Shown: positions 37,101 to 44,877 of the stretch, piece by piece
Layout of the letters: each line of letters begins with the position of its first letter
Position numbering within the stretch: the stretch's first letter is position 1
DNA from: CAYRXM01 sp964449465
GTDB lineage: Bacteria; Chloroflexota; Anaerolineae; JAFGEY01
DNA length: 64,000 nucleotides
Reading direction: 5' to 3'
NCBI GenBank assembly: GCA_964449465.1
Contig: CAYVBK010000005.1
Location: 1-64,000 of the forward strand
Notes under the pieces: generated by a model
Seen by the model: only the letters and a program-made list of their open reading frames with translations
Database searches by the model: none
What the model was told of the DNA's origin: nothing
Made by a program: the position numbers and the translations under genes

Positions 37101-37965
37101 TGGCCGCGAGCCCTCTACCGGCGCAGGGTGGGGCAGCCCCGACCTATGGGTGCGTCACACCGCCGACGGCTTGGCCGGGCCGCAGGATCCGATCAATTTG
37201 ATCACCAACACCGTCTATGTGCGCATTTATCATCGCGGCGACACGCCTTCGAGCAACGCCAACGTGACCGTGTACTGGCATCGCTCGGCGCTGGTCATCG
37301 GGCAGGGCTGGTGGCAGCCCATCGGCACGGTGGACCTGCCGCCCATCGCGCCGGGGCAAGTTTATACCGCTTCACTATCCTGGCGGCCCGATGTGGCCGA
37401 CCTGCGGCCGGGCGACTGGTATCACACCTGCCTGCTGGGGATCATAGACTCGCCCGATGATCCTGCCCCGCTGATGTGGGACGTGCGCGCCTCGAACAAC
37501 ATTGTGCAGCGCAACGTCAACATCATTACTGCGCCAGAACTGGCCGGGCTACAGGCTGCCGACCTGATTAGCTCAACCTTTCGCATCGGCAACCCCTATG
37601 CCGGCGAACAACTGGCGACAATCCACATCAACGCAGCACAGATACCGGTCGGCAGCCGGGTTTACCTGGACCTGGGGCTGCTGTTTGCGCGCTGGCAGCG
37701 TATGGGCCAGGTCAGCCTGAGCGGGGCCGACATTGTTTCTGGCACCACCCGCATTGCCCTGTCGGGACAACAGGCCACCATCGGCGGCCTGCCTCTGCAC
37801 GGCGACGAGCTGATCGAGGTCGCGCTGCTGGTCGAAGGGCTGCACGGACGGCACGGCTGGGTAGATGTGCGCGAACTTGTCGGCAACGACGAACTGGGCG
37901 GAGTCAGCCTGCACGTGATGGGGCGATACGAGGTGTTTTTGCCCCTGGTGACCAAAAGCCCCTGA
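34171..37965 (+). CDS. Secreted parallel beta-helix protein with CARDB-like domain
   Basis: 1264 residues from ATG 34171, with AAAGGAG at 34160-34166. Signal peptide MNPPSVRHRFWNISICLAAA continuing to ARAQ near residue 33. The first ~180 residues are strand-rich, followed by a pectate-lyase-like right-handed beta-helix (~200-780) made of repeats such as NLIGGN, NVIGGTTAAERNIISGN and GNYIGVNISGT. Then come an Ig-like segment (~780-860), a CARDB-like domain (~885-965) and further beta domains. It ends YEVFLPLVTKSP, the same FLPL(V/I)xK tail as the Asp-box protein. It is probably a cell-surface or released carbohydrate-binding or structural protein; I see no catalytic residues I can assign. Confidence 0.85.
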   Translation: MNPPSVRHRFWNISICLAAAAALLALLAALNHPARAQGGQIVGTVGYVGGLGDHNWIVCAHADPNGPPSACYQVNHPQTVYTLEVSNGSWYVFAAYDANDSNESGGDPYTWYAAGWGSPQTVVVSDNVVGDIDLTVFTGDCVVQTTADDGPGSLRQCLSNVEVGSTVTFSSTVFPPTAPVSVQLSSALWPIRVDGVTVDAGGAGVILDGSGVGLDVQTQWFDDISLRVNGQERLLNGDFAAGLSHWRPWDGGSDFHTRSLDDGTLKWAGTVRQIGWTFYDPNGSTDPLPVHPFEADSPIWMPAAGGDLVQIGLHYKGDQPSLDLWFRFDDGHIEEQHWDLTPGTTDWTPGTFSHTLPAGVTAIAFDLQHYHTAQWSSGLSIAGAGGVTIKGLHIINWPGSGIELYESAHHCLVGGASGMPGGACSGPCNLIQYNSGHGIAIRDSGTVSNTISGNAIGVNVSGTLAAGNEQNGIDIAQGASWNLIENNLVSGNRAQNIAIHDPETTYNTVRGNYVGVTADGMAALGGLSSHTVNGINVFSDAAYNIIQDNLISGNPGNGIALKGHHNRVIGNLIGLDASGTISIPNRYNGVSIDPPGGRYNVIGGTTAAERNIISGNGGDGIWIESVETGHNLVIGNYIGVNISGTQTIGNNHGVWIGNGSHDNVIGQAGAGNLIGGNRGCAVMIWGSGSNRIQGNYLGGSGDSGVWIGEGAHHTLIGGSAAGQANVIAHNRAGIHTQQQSAPVWANTFSHNSIYSHTAQGIEMDDGGNGAIFPPILTEIADTWVAGVTIPNAVVEIFSDDDDEGRWYEGTVIADANGDFRFDQPGGFNGPRLTATVTDAEGNTSAFSTHGAPLRDLAVLAIFAPPPTQMIGEPVIPLVRVGNLGTSAEALTVTLIIAPDGGTAVYTASLTITNLPRLIQRTLAFPAWTPTAVGNYVAEARIEHTAPDGNPANDTLTVHFKAADSRIDLWSRDHPADDGREPSTGAGWGSPDLWVRHTADGLAGPQDPINLITNTVYVRIYHRGDTPSSNANVTVYWHRSALVIGQGWWQPIGTVDLPPIAPGQVYTASLSWRPDVADLRPGDWYHTCLLGIIDSPDDPAPLMWDVRASNNIVQRNVNIITAPELAGLQAADLISSTFRIGNPYAGEQLATIHINAAQIPVGSRVYLDLGLLFARWQRMGQVSLSGADIVSGTTRIALSGQQATIGGLPLHGDELIEVALLVEGLHGRHGWVDVRELVGNDELGGVSLHVMGRYEVFLPLVTKSP

Positions 37966-37977
37966 GTGCATTTCATT

Positions 37978-38006
37978 TTGACAGCACCCTACCTCTGTGA
38001 TATAAT
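37978..38006 (+). promoter_or_regulatory. Perfect consensus sigma-70 promoter of the T-box operon
   Basis: TTGACA (37978-37983), exactly 17 bp, TATAAT (38001-38006) preceded by TGA. It begins 13 bp after the stop codon of the beta-helix gene. A maximal promoter fits a gene controlled mainly by termination in the leader. Confidence 0.9.
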
Positions 38007-38012
38007 TCGTGC

Positions 38013-38325
38013 AATTGCTGTGACGGAGACGAGTAAGGCGGCGGCGCCATTCAGCGAGCCCGGAGCCGGTGCAAGCCGGGCATGTGCAAACCGCCCCAAA
38101 ATCCCTCCCGAGCTGCCATCCCAAAGGCTCAGGCCAGGTTAACCTGGTCGCCGAGTAGGTCTGGCCGGAGTTGCCCTCCGTTATCTATGCAGGATGATGC
38201 CGGTCCATTTTTGACCCGTCATCCACCGAGCGGCCTCTCAACAGAGGCAATCAGGGTGGTACCGCGGAAGCACTGTTTCAAACGAAACGCTTTCGTCCCT
38301 TGCTGGGCGAAAGCGTTTTTTTGTC
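38013..38325 (+). promoter_or_regulatory. T-box riboswitch, probably isoleucine-specific
   Basis: The T-box sequence AGGGTGGTACCGCG is intact at 38253-38266. Stem I hallmarks are present: GACGAGTA (38028-38035), the AGCGAG bulge (38053-38058) and the distal loop GGTGCAAG (38068-38075). The specifier strand reads CCAAAATCCCTCCCGAG (38096-38112), and AUC at 38100-38102 fits the downstream isoleucyl-tRNA synthetase. A terminator follows. Uncharged tRNA-Ile should stabilise the antiterminator and switch on both downstream genes. AAA or AAU readings of the specifier are possible but do not fit the genes. Confidence 0.9.
38286..38322 (+). terminator. T-box-controlled terminator
   Basis: AACGCTTTCG (38286-38295) pairs with CGAAAGCGTT (38308-38317), loop TCCCTTGCTGGG, T-tract 38316-38322. 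It lies 20 nt after the T-box sequence, as expected for transcription attenuation. Confidence 0.93.
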
Positions 38326-38346
38326 GAACCAGAAAGGAAAGCCCGA

Positions 38347-39087
38347 ATGACCGATCTGCTTTATCAAACCGAATTGCTGTATCAAACCGACTCGTATTTG
38401 CAAAAATTCCTGGCCCATGTGCTGGCCGTCCAGGATGGAGCCCTGGTGCTGGATCGCACCGCCTTTTATCCTGGCGGGGGCGGGCAGCCGGCCGACCGGG
38501 GCACCATCTTGTGGAATGCCCATTCGTACCCGGTAATCAAATTGCAAAAAAGCGGCGATCAGGTGCTGCATTATGTCGAATCCAGCACCCTGTACCCTGT
38601 GCCTCCGGCAGAAGTAGACCTGCACGGCCTGCTGGACTGGGAGCATCGCTTCAAGCTGATGCGCACCCATACCGCCCTGCACATCCTCTGCGGCGTGATC
38701 TGGCGCGACTATGGCGCCCAGGTCACCGGCGGCAACATGGAGCCGCTGGCCGCGCGGATGGATTTTGAGTTGGAACACATGAGCGCAAACTTTGCCCAAG
38801 AGGTCGAAGAAAAAATCAATGCCGAGGTCGCCGCGGCCCGCGATGTGCGCGTGCGCATCTTGCCCCGCCAGGAAGCCTTTGAGATTCCCGACCTGATCCG
38901 CACCAAGATCAACCTCTTGCCCGAAGGCATTAGCAGCGTGCGTGTCGTAGATATTGAAGGCCTGGACCTTCAGGCTGACGGCGGCACGCACGTGGGCAAC
39001 ACCCGCGAGGTCGGCAAAATTCGCGTGGTCAAGCACGAAAGCAAAGGCAAAATCAACAAACGGCTGCGCATCGAACTGGATGAATAA
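38347..39087 (+). CDS. alaX: AlaX-like alanyl-tRNA editing protein
   Basis: 246 residues, AAAGGAAA before ATG 38347. Free-standing relative of the AlaRS editing domain, which removes Ser or Gly from mischarged tRNA-Ala. N-terminal TAFYPGGGGQPAD (~38-50), zinc-site motif H108-x-x-x-H112 (RTHTALHIL) and the second zinc half-site DGGTHV with H215; the position usually held by Cys is D211. The length fits AlaX-M-type proteins. It is the first gene of the Ile T-box operon, 41 bp before ileS. This is unexpected because the known substrate is tRNA-Ala. It might edit another mischarged tRNA, possibly one made by this IleRS, but that is conjecture. Confidence 0.87.
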   Translation: MTDLLYQTELLYQTDSYLQKFLAHVLAVQDGALVLDRTAFYPGGGGQPADRGTILWNAHSYPVIKLQKSGDQVLHYVESSTLYPVPPAEVDLHGLLDWEHRFKLMRTHTALHILCGVIWRDYGAQVTGGNMEPLAARMDFELEHMSANFAQEVEEKINAEVAAARDVRVRILPRQEAFEIPDLIRTKINLLPEGISSVRVVDIEGLDLQADGGTHVGNTREVGKIRVVKHESKGKINKRLRIELDE

Positions 39088-39128
39088 GGCGCAGATTGCG
39101 GCGCCACTACCCCAAACGGAGGAGATAG

Positions 39129-42100
39129 ATGTTTAGTCAGGTACCTACCCAGGTTAGTTTTATCGAGTTGGAACATGAGGTTTTAAATTTTTGGGATCGG
39201 ATCAAAGCATTCGAGACACGACGCAAGTTGAACCAGGGCAAGAAAACCTGGAGCTTTGTAGACGGGCCAATCACGGCCAATAACCCGATGGGCGTGCATC
39301 ACGCCTGGGGCCGCACCTACAAAGACCTGTTTCATCGCTACCGCGCCATGCAGGGCTATGATACCCGCTACCAAAACGGCTTTGACTGTCAGGGTTTGTG
39401 GGTCGAGGTCGAGGTGGAAAAAGAACTCGGCTACAAGACCAAGCGCGACATTGAAGCGCACGGACTGGAAGCCTTTGTCAATCTGTGTAAGAAAAGAGTG
39501 CTAAAATATGCAGCACGTCAAACCGAGCAGAGCATCCGGCTGGGCTATTGGATGGACTGGAACAACCTGGACATGCTGCACACACTGGAAAACAAGATGG
39601 GTGAGGATCCGGCACAGACCATCACGGTGCAAGGGCCAGACGGTCCCGTCACCGACCGGGTAGACCAGATTGTGGGGCGGCTGGGCATGCCCGAACTGGG
39701 CGGCTCGTATTTTACCTTTTCCAACGAAAACAATTACACCATCTGGTCGGTATTGAAAAGCTGCCACGAGCGCGGCTGGGTCTACAAGGGCCACGACGTG
39801 ATGCCCTGGTGCGCCCGCTGCGGCACCGGCATCTCGCAGCACGAGATCGTCACCGAGGGCTATGTCGAGCTGACCCACCCCAGCATTTTCTTGCTCTTCA
39901 AGCTGCGCGAGCGGGTCGGCGAATCGCTGTTGGTGTGGACGACCACCCCCTGGACACTGACCAGCAACATTGCCGCTGCCGTCCACCCCGAACTGCCCTA
40001 CGTGCTGTTGGAGCAACAAGGTCGCAAATTCTGGCTGGCCAAAGGAGCCATCGGCAATGCCGTGCGCGGCGAATATACCGTGCTGGAAGAAAAACCGGGC
40101 ACCGACCTGGTTGGCTGGACCTATCACGGCCCGTTTGACGAGTTGCCGGTGATCGCCCAAACGCTGCAATCGTACACCCACCGCGTCATCCCCTGGAGCG
40201 ACGTCGGCGAGGCCGAAGGCACCGGCATCGTCCACATCGCCCCCGGCTGCGGCGCCGAAGACCTGGGCCTGAGCCGCGAACACAACCTGCCTGTAGTGGC
40301 CCCGCTGGACGAACTGGGCATGTATGTGCCGGGCTTTGACTGGCTCAGCGGCATGGATGTCAATGTCGTGCGTGAGCCAATCTTTGAAAATCTACGAAAC
40401 AAAGGAATCGTCTATCGCATCGAAAACTATGCCCACCGCTACCCGGTCTGCTGGCGCTGCGGGCAAGAGTTGGTCTTTCGCCTGGTAGACGAGTGGTTCA
40501 TCAGCATGGGCGAGCAAATTGACCGGCCCCTGGAGCAAATCACAGCAGAGGAAAAAGAGCGCAACCTGCGCTACCAGATCATGGATGTGGTGCAGAACGA
40601 AACAAAATGGTATCCCTCGTTCGGCCTGGAGCGTGAGATGGACTGGCTGCGCAACATGCACGACTGGATGATCTCGAAAAAGCGATATTGGGGCCTGGCG
40701 CTGCCGATCTGGGAATGTGAGTGCGGCCATTTTGAGGTGATCGGCTCGTATGACGAACTCAAGCAGCGCGCCGTGTCGGGCTGGGAACAGTTTGAGGGCC
40801 ATACCCCGCACCGCCCCTGGATTGACGCCGTCAAAATCCAGTGTCCTCAATGCAGTGGTCTGGTCAGCCGCATCGCCGATGTGGGCAACCCCTGGCTGGA
40901 CGCCGGCAGCGTGGCGCTGTCTACCGTGCGCTATCGCACCGACCGCGCCTATTGGGAAAAATGGTCGCCCGCCGACCTGATCAGCGAGAGCTTTCCCGGC
41001 CAGTTCCGCAACTGGTTTTACTCTTTGCTGACCATGAGCACGGTCATGACCCGGCACACGCCGTTCAAAAACTGTTACACTTATGCGCTGTTATTCGCCG
41101 AAGATGGTCGGCAAATGCACAAAAGCTGGGGCAATGCCATCTGGTTCGACGACGCCGCCGAGCAAATGGGCGTGGACGTGATGCGCTGGATGTACTGCAC
41201 ACACCGGCCCGAACAAAACCTCTTGTTTGGCTACAAGCTGGCCGATGAAACGCGCCGCCGCTTTTTCATCCCGCTGTGGAATGTCTATGCCTTTTTCTGC
41301 AACTATGCCCGGCTGGACGACTGGCAGCCAGGCTCGCCCAAGCCGCTCACCAGCCTGACTCTGTTGGATCGCTGGATGCTGGCGCGGCTGAATCAACTGG
41401 TGGGCGACGTGACCGCCGAAATGGATGATTATGATGTGCTTGATGCCGCCAACCAGATCGAGGCCTTTGTAGACCAGGTAAGCAACTGGTACGTCCGCCG
41501 CAGCCGTCGCCGTTTTTGGCGACAGGCCGCCGATGATGAGGCTGCTGCCGCCGACAAAGAGGCCGCCTACAGCACCCTGTACACGGTTCTCACCACGCTG
41601 TGCAGGCTGATCGCGCCCTTTGCGCCCTTTGCGGTCGAAACCATGTACCAAAACCTGGTGCGCGCCGCATGCCCCGACGCGCCGGAGAGCGTCCATCACC
41701 AGGATTGGCCGACGGTCAACCCGGCCATGATGGACAGTGAATTGCTGGCCGATATGGAACTGGCCGTGCAGGTGGCTTCGCTAGGCCGCTCGGCCCGCAG
41801 CGCCGCCGATGTCAAGCTGCGCCAACCGCTGACCCGCGCCGTCGTGGTGGCCGATGCTCGTCAGCAGGCCCGCCTGGAGCATCTGGCCGACATTGTGCTG
41901 GACGAGTTGAACGTCCACCAGATCGAATTTGTGCGCGAGGCCGATGACCTGGTGCATTACGAGATTGGCCTGGATCCGCGCATTTTGGGCAAAAAACACG
42001 GTGCGCTGTTCCCCAAGCTGCGCCAGGCCGTGGCCGCGATGGACGCCCGCACGCTGGCCCGTCCGTTGCAGACCGGCCAGGCGGTGATGGTGCAGGTCGG

Positions 42101-42488
42101 CGATGCGACCATCGAACTGCTGCCCCAAGAGACGCAGGTGCGCATGCGCGCCCGCGAAGGCATCGCCGTGGCCGAAGGCAATGGTGTGGTCGTGGGCATT
42201 GACACTCACATCACTCCAGAACTGGAACGCGAAGGATTGGCCCGCGACCTGGTGCGGCGCATTCAAGAGATGCGCAAAAATGCCGGTTTCGAGATCGAGG
42301 ATCGCATCATCCTCACCTATCAGACCCAAGGGACATTGAACGCCGTTTTTGCCGAAATGGGTTCATACATCGCCGATGAGACCCTGGCCGTGCAGGTGAT
42401 GGCTGGACCGCCCGCCCCAGACGCCTTTGTCGAGACGCTCGAGTTGAGCGGTCAGGAAATCACCCTCAGCGTCCGGCGCGCCACATAA
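39129..42488 (+). CDS. ileS: Isoleucyl-tRNA synthetase with divergent signature motifs
   Basis: 1119 residues, class I aminoacyl-tRNA synthetase, start ATG 39129 with GGAGGAGA 4-5 nt upstream. The HIGH motif is replaced by GVHH at 55-58 (NNPMGVHHAWGRTYKD) and KMSKS by QMHKS at 662-666 (GRQMHKSWGN), keeping the second His and the catalytic-loop Lys. The CP1 editing domain looks intact: the threonine-rich VWTTTPWTLTSN and GIVHIAPGCGAEDLG with its Asp. A Cys pair in WCARCGTG and Cys pairs near ECECGHF and QCPQCSG may bind zinc. The C-terminal anticodon-binding region is complete. It is controlled by the upstream Ile T-box. Alternative: a ValRS/LeuRS relative, less likely given the T-box and overall sequence. 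Confidence 0.9.
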   Translation: MFSQVPTQVSFIELEHEVLNFWDRIKAFETRRKLNQGKKTWSFVDGPITANNPMGVHHAWGRTYKDLFHRYRAMQGYDTRYQNGFDCQGLWVEVEVEKELGYKTKRDIEAHGLEAFVNLCKKRVLKYAARQTEQSIRLGYWMDWNNLDMLHTLENKMGEDPAQTITVQGPDGPVTDRVDQIVGRLGMPELGGSYFTFSNENNYTIWSVLKSCHERGWVYKGHDVMPWCARCGTGISQHEIVTEGYVELTHPSIFLLFKLRERVGESLLVWTTTPWTLTSNIAAAVHPELPYVLLEQQGRKFWLAKGAIGNAVRGEYTVLEEKPGTDLVGWTYHGPFDELPVIAQTLQSYTHRVIPWSDVGEAEGTGIVHIAPGCGAEDLGLSREHNLPVVAPLDELGMYVPGFDWLSGMDVNVVREPIFENLRNKGIVYRIENYAHRYPVCWRCGQELVFRLVDEWFISMGEQIDRPLEQITAEEKERNLRYQIMDVVQNETKWYPSFGLEREMDWLRNMHDWMISKKRYWGLALPIWECECGHFEVIGSYDELKQRAVSGWEQFEGHTPHRPWIDAVKIQCPQCSGLVSRIADVGNPWLDAGSVALSTVRYRTDRAYWEKWSPADLISESFPGQFRNWFYSLLTMSTVMTRHTPFKNCYTYALLFAEDGRQMHKSWGNAIWFDDAAEQMGVDVMRWMYCTHRPEQNLLFGYKLADETRRRFFIPLWNVYAFFCNYARLDDWQPGSPKPLTSLTLLDRWMLARLNQLVGDVTAEMDDYDVLDAANQIEAFVDQVSNWYVRRSRRRFWRQAADDEAAAADKEAAYSTLYTVLTTLCRLIAPFAPFAVETMYQNLVRAACPDAPESVHHQDWPTVNPAMMDSELLADMELAVQVASLGRSARSAADVKLRQPLTRAVVVADARQQARLEHLADIVLDELNVHQIEFVREADDLVHYEIGLDPRILGKKHGALFPKLRQAVAAMDARTLARPLQTGQAVMVQVGDATIELLPQETQVRMRAREGIAVAEGNGVVVGIDTHITPELEREGLARDLVRRIQEMRKNAGFEIEDRIILTYQTQGTLNAVFAEMGSYIADETLAVQVMAGPPAPDAFVETLELSGQEITLSVRRAT

Positions 42489-42528
42489 AGAACCCGTCCA
42501 TCAAGGCGACGTGCCGCACTTCTCAGCC

Positions 42529-42589
42529 AGCCTCGTTGGTTGAGCTGGCAGGTTGAGCTTGTCGAAACCTTGTCAAAACCAACGAGGCT
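42529..42589. repeat. Long hairpin containing GGTTGAGCTTGTCGAAACC
   Basis: AGCCTCGTTGGTT (42529-42541) pairs perfectly with AACCAACGAGGCT (42577-42589) and encloses the smaller palindrome GGTTGAGC-TTG-TCGAAACC. It starts 41 bp after the ileS stop and may protect or end the ileS transcript. Confidence 0.8.
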
Positions 42590-42591
42590 CG

Positions 42592-42611
42592 CTGGCACGC
42601 CATCGTGCCAG
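42592..42611. repeat. Small perfect hairpin
   Basis: CTGGCACG-CCAT-CGTGCCAG, 8-bp stem with 4-nt loop, between the two larger hairpins. Confidence 0.75.
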
Positions 42612-42616
42612 ATTGA

Positions 42617-42674
42617 AGCGGATTTGTTGGTTGAGCGCGTTCGGTAGAACGCCGTCGAAACCAACAAATCCGCT
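42617..42674 (-). repeat. GGTTTCGACGG-type interspersed hairpin, copy 3 (reverse)
   Basis: AGCGGATTTGTTGGTT (42617-42632) pairs perfectly over 16 bp with AACCAACAAATCCGCT (42659-42674). The inner hairpin CGTTC-GGTA-GAACG is the reverse complement of copy 2's core. Confidence 0.88.
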
Positions 42675-42707
42675 CCACCCTGAAATGCGCCCCTCGCGGC
42701 TAATCGC

Positions 42708-42736
42708 TTGACAACCCCTTGAGGATATGATACGAT
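42708..42736 (+). promoter_or_regulatory. Sigma-70 promoter for the 7TM histidine kinase
   Basis: TTGACA (42708-42713), 17-bp spacer, TACGAT (42731-42736). Start codon at 42775, leader about 32 nt. Confidence 0.7.
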
Positions 42737-42774
42737 AATCCCCAGAATAAAAATCCGCTTTTGAGGGGACCTCT

Positions 42775-44877
42775 ATGCAATTTCAGTTTACCATTCTTGT
42801 CATTCCCCTGTTGCTCGCCGCCGTTGTCTCGGCAGGCGTCAGTGAGTATGCCAGGCGGCGACGCACGCAAACAGACAGAGCCGACGCGTTGGCCGGTTTG
42901 GCCTTGTCCCTCACGGTATGGTTGCTCGGCTATGCCCTGGAAATAGCCGGCAGCAACCTGCCAACCAAGTTATTTTGGGGCCAGGTTCAATACATCGGCA
43001 TCACCACAGCGCCCGTCTTTTGGCTGATCTTGAGCATCTATCACGTCGCACCGGGGCGTGTCATCTCGTGGCGTATGTGGCTGCTCTTGCTGACCCTTCC
43101 AGCCATCACCCTGGTCCTGGTCTTTACCACCCAAATGCATGGGCTGGTTTGGAACCAGATTGGGATCATCTATACCCCGCTTTTTTCCGCACTTGACATT
43201 TCACACGGCCCCTGGTTCTGGGTTCATTCGCTCTATTCATACGTCCTCTTGTTGGGCGGCGCCGTGATCATGTTCCACTCGCTGGGCCGCACCAAAGGAC
43301 TATATCGCCGCCAGGCCGCTGCGTTGGTGGTGGCCGTGCTGGCGCCCTGGATCGGCAACGCCATCTATTTGCTCCGCCTTAGCCCGATCCCCCATCTCGA
43401 CATTACGCCGTTTGCCTTTACGATCACCCTGCTGGCCATGGCCTGGAGCATCTTGGGCTTTCAATTCATTGACCTGGCCCCGATTGCCCGCGAGGTGCTG
43501 ATCGATCAATGGCAAGACGGGATGATCGTGTTAGACCGCCAGAACCGCATCTCAGACATCAATCCGGCAGCCCAACAGGTGATCGGTCAGCCGGCATCCC
43601 GCTTGATCGGTCAGCCGGCAGAAAAAGCCTTTTCTCGCTGGCCCGGTCTGGTTGACAGGTATCGAGATGTATCTCTAACAACAACCGAAATACAAATAGA
43701 GCAATCCGGCCACTCCGACTGGTACGAGTTGCACATCTCACCTTTGTACGACCGCCGCCAGCAGTTGATCGGCCGGCTGATCACCCTGCGCGACATTAAC
43801 GCCCGCAAACGCGCCGAAGAACAGCTTCGCCAGCTTTCGCGTGCCGTTGAGGCCAGCCCTACTTCTATCGTCATCACCGACACCGAGGGACGCATCGAAT
43901 ACGTCAATCCCAAATTCACCCGCCTGACCGGCTATACGTTGGCTGAAGCATTGGGGCAAAACCCGCGCATCCTCAAAAGCGATCAGACGCCGGTCCAGGT
44001 GCATCAAGACCTGTGGCAGACGATCACGGCAGGACGAGAATGGCGAGGCGAATTTTGCAACGTCAAGAAAAACGGAGATTTGTACTGGGAATCGGCTTCG
44101 ATCTCGCCGATTCTGGATGAGCAGAACCGCATCACCCATTATGTGGCCGTCAAAGAAGATATCACCGAGCGGCGACAACTGGAGCAGATGCGCGACGATC
44201 TGATCCACACGATGGTGCACGACCTGCGCAACCCGCTGAGTGGCATCTTGATCGCCTTGCAGCTATTGGAGACCAAAGCCGGTGCCCTGCTGTCTGGCCG
44301 CATGCTCGACACACTGCGGATCGCTCAGCAGAGCAGCGAACGCATGCTCAACCTGGTCAACTCGATCCTGGACATCAGCCGCCTGGAAAGCGGGCGTATG
44401 CCCTTGAACCAGGATGCCGTCGCGCTGCCAGTGTTGATAGATCAGATGCTCTCTTTTCAAAAAGACCTGATTGCCCAAAAAGAGATTGGTGTTGAAATCG
44501 ATCTGCCGGCAGACCTGCCCTTTTTCTATGGCGACCGCGCCCTGATCGGACGGGTCATTCAAAACCTGCTCGACAATTCGGCCAAGTTCACCCCGACACA
44601 GGGTCTCATTCGCATTAGCGCTGCCCAAACCGACCCGGGCTGGATCACCGTCTCAATCGGCAACAGCGGCCCCCCCATCGAGCCGGCCATCCGAGAGCGG
44701 CTGTTTGGCAAATTTGTCACCGGAAAACAACAAGGGCGCGGCAGCGGCCTGGGACTGGCGTTTTGTCGTCTGGCGGTTGAGGCGCACGGCGGGCAGATTG
44801 GCGTTTCCGGCGAGCCGGGGCAAGAAACCGTTTTTCGCTTTACTCTGCCGGCGGCCCCATCGGAGAACACGCCATGA
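42775..44877 (+). CDS. Sensor histidine kinase with N-terminal 7TM domain and PAS domains
   Basis: 700 residues, GAGGGGAC upstream of ATG 42775. N-terminal ~230 residues: about seven membrane helices of the kind found in 7TM-type histidine kinases (LAGLALSLTVWLLGYALEIA, FWLILSIYHV). Then a PAS domain (~235-345), a second PAS plus PAC (~350-465), HisKA with phosphoacceptor His482 (HTMVHDLRNPLSG), and a HATPase with NLLDNSAKFTP and GRGSGLGLAF. There is no receiver and no response regulator beside it. The last codon overlaps the next gene's start (ATGA, 44874-44877), so the two are translationally coupled. Confidence 0.93.
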   Translation: MQFQFTILVIPLLLAAVVSAGVSEYARRRRTQTDRADALAGLALSLTVWLLGYALEIAGSNLPTKLFWGQVQYIGITTAPVFWLILSIYHVAPGRVISWRMWLLLLTLPAITLVLVFTTQMHGLVWNQIGIIYTPLFSALDISHGPWFWVHSLYSYVLLLGGAVIMFHSLGRTKGLYRRQAAALVVAVLAPWIGNAIYLLRLSPIPHLDITPFAFTITLLAMAWSILGFQFIDLAPIAREVLIDQWQDGMIVLDRQNRISDINPAAQQVIGQPASRLIGQPAEKAFSRWPGLVDRYRDVSLTTTEIQIEQSGHSDWYELHISPLYDRRQQLIGRLITLRDINARKRAEEQLRQLSRAVEASPTSIVITDTEGRIEYVNPKFTRLTGYTLAEALGQNPRILKSDQTPVQVHQDLWQTITAGREWRGEFCNVKKNGDLYWESASISPILDEQNRITHYVAVKEDITERRQLEQMRDDLIHTMVHDLRNPLSGILIALQLLETKAGALLSGRMLDTLRIAQQSSERMLNLVNSILDISRLESGRMPLNQDAVALPVLIDQMLSFQKDLIAQKEIGVEIDLPADLPFFYGDRALIGRVIQNLLDNSAKFTPTQGLIRISAAQTDPGWITVSIGNSGPPIEPAIRERLFGKFVTGKQQGRGSGLGLAFCRLAVEAHGGQIGVSGEPGQETVFRFTLPAAPSENTP

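Larger units (their letters stand above)
42489..42774. other. Intergenic region with three consecutive hairpins
   Basis: 286 bp between ileS and the 7TM kinase. It contains hairpins at 42529-42589, 42592-42611 and 42617-42674, then a promoter at 42708. No gene seen. Confidence 0.8.
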
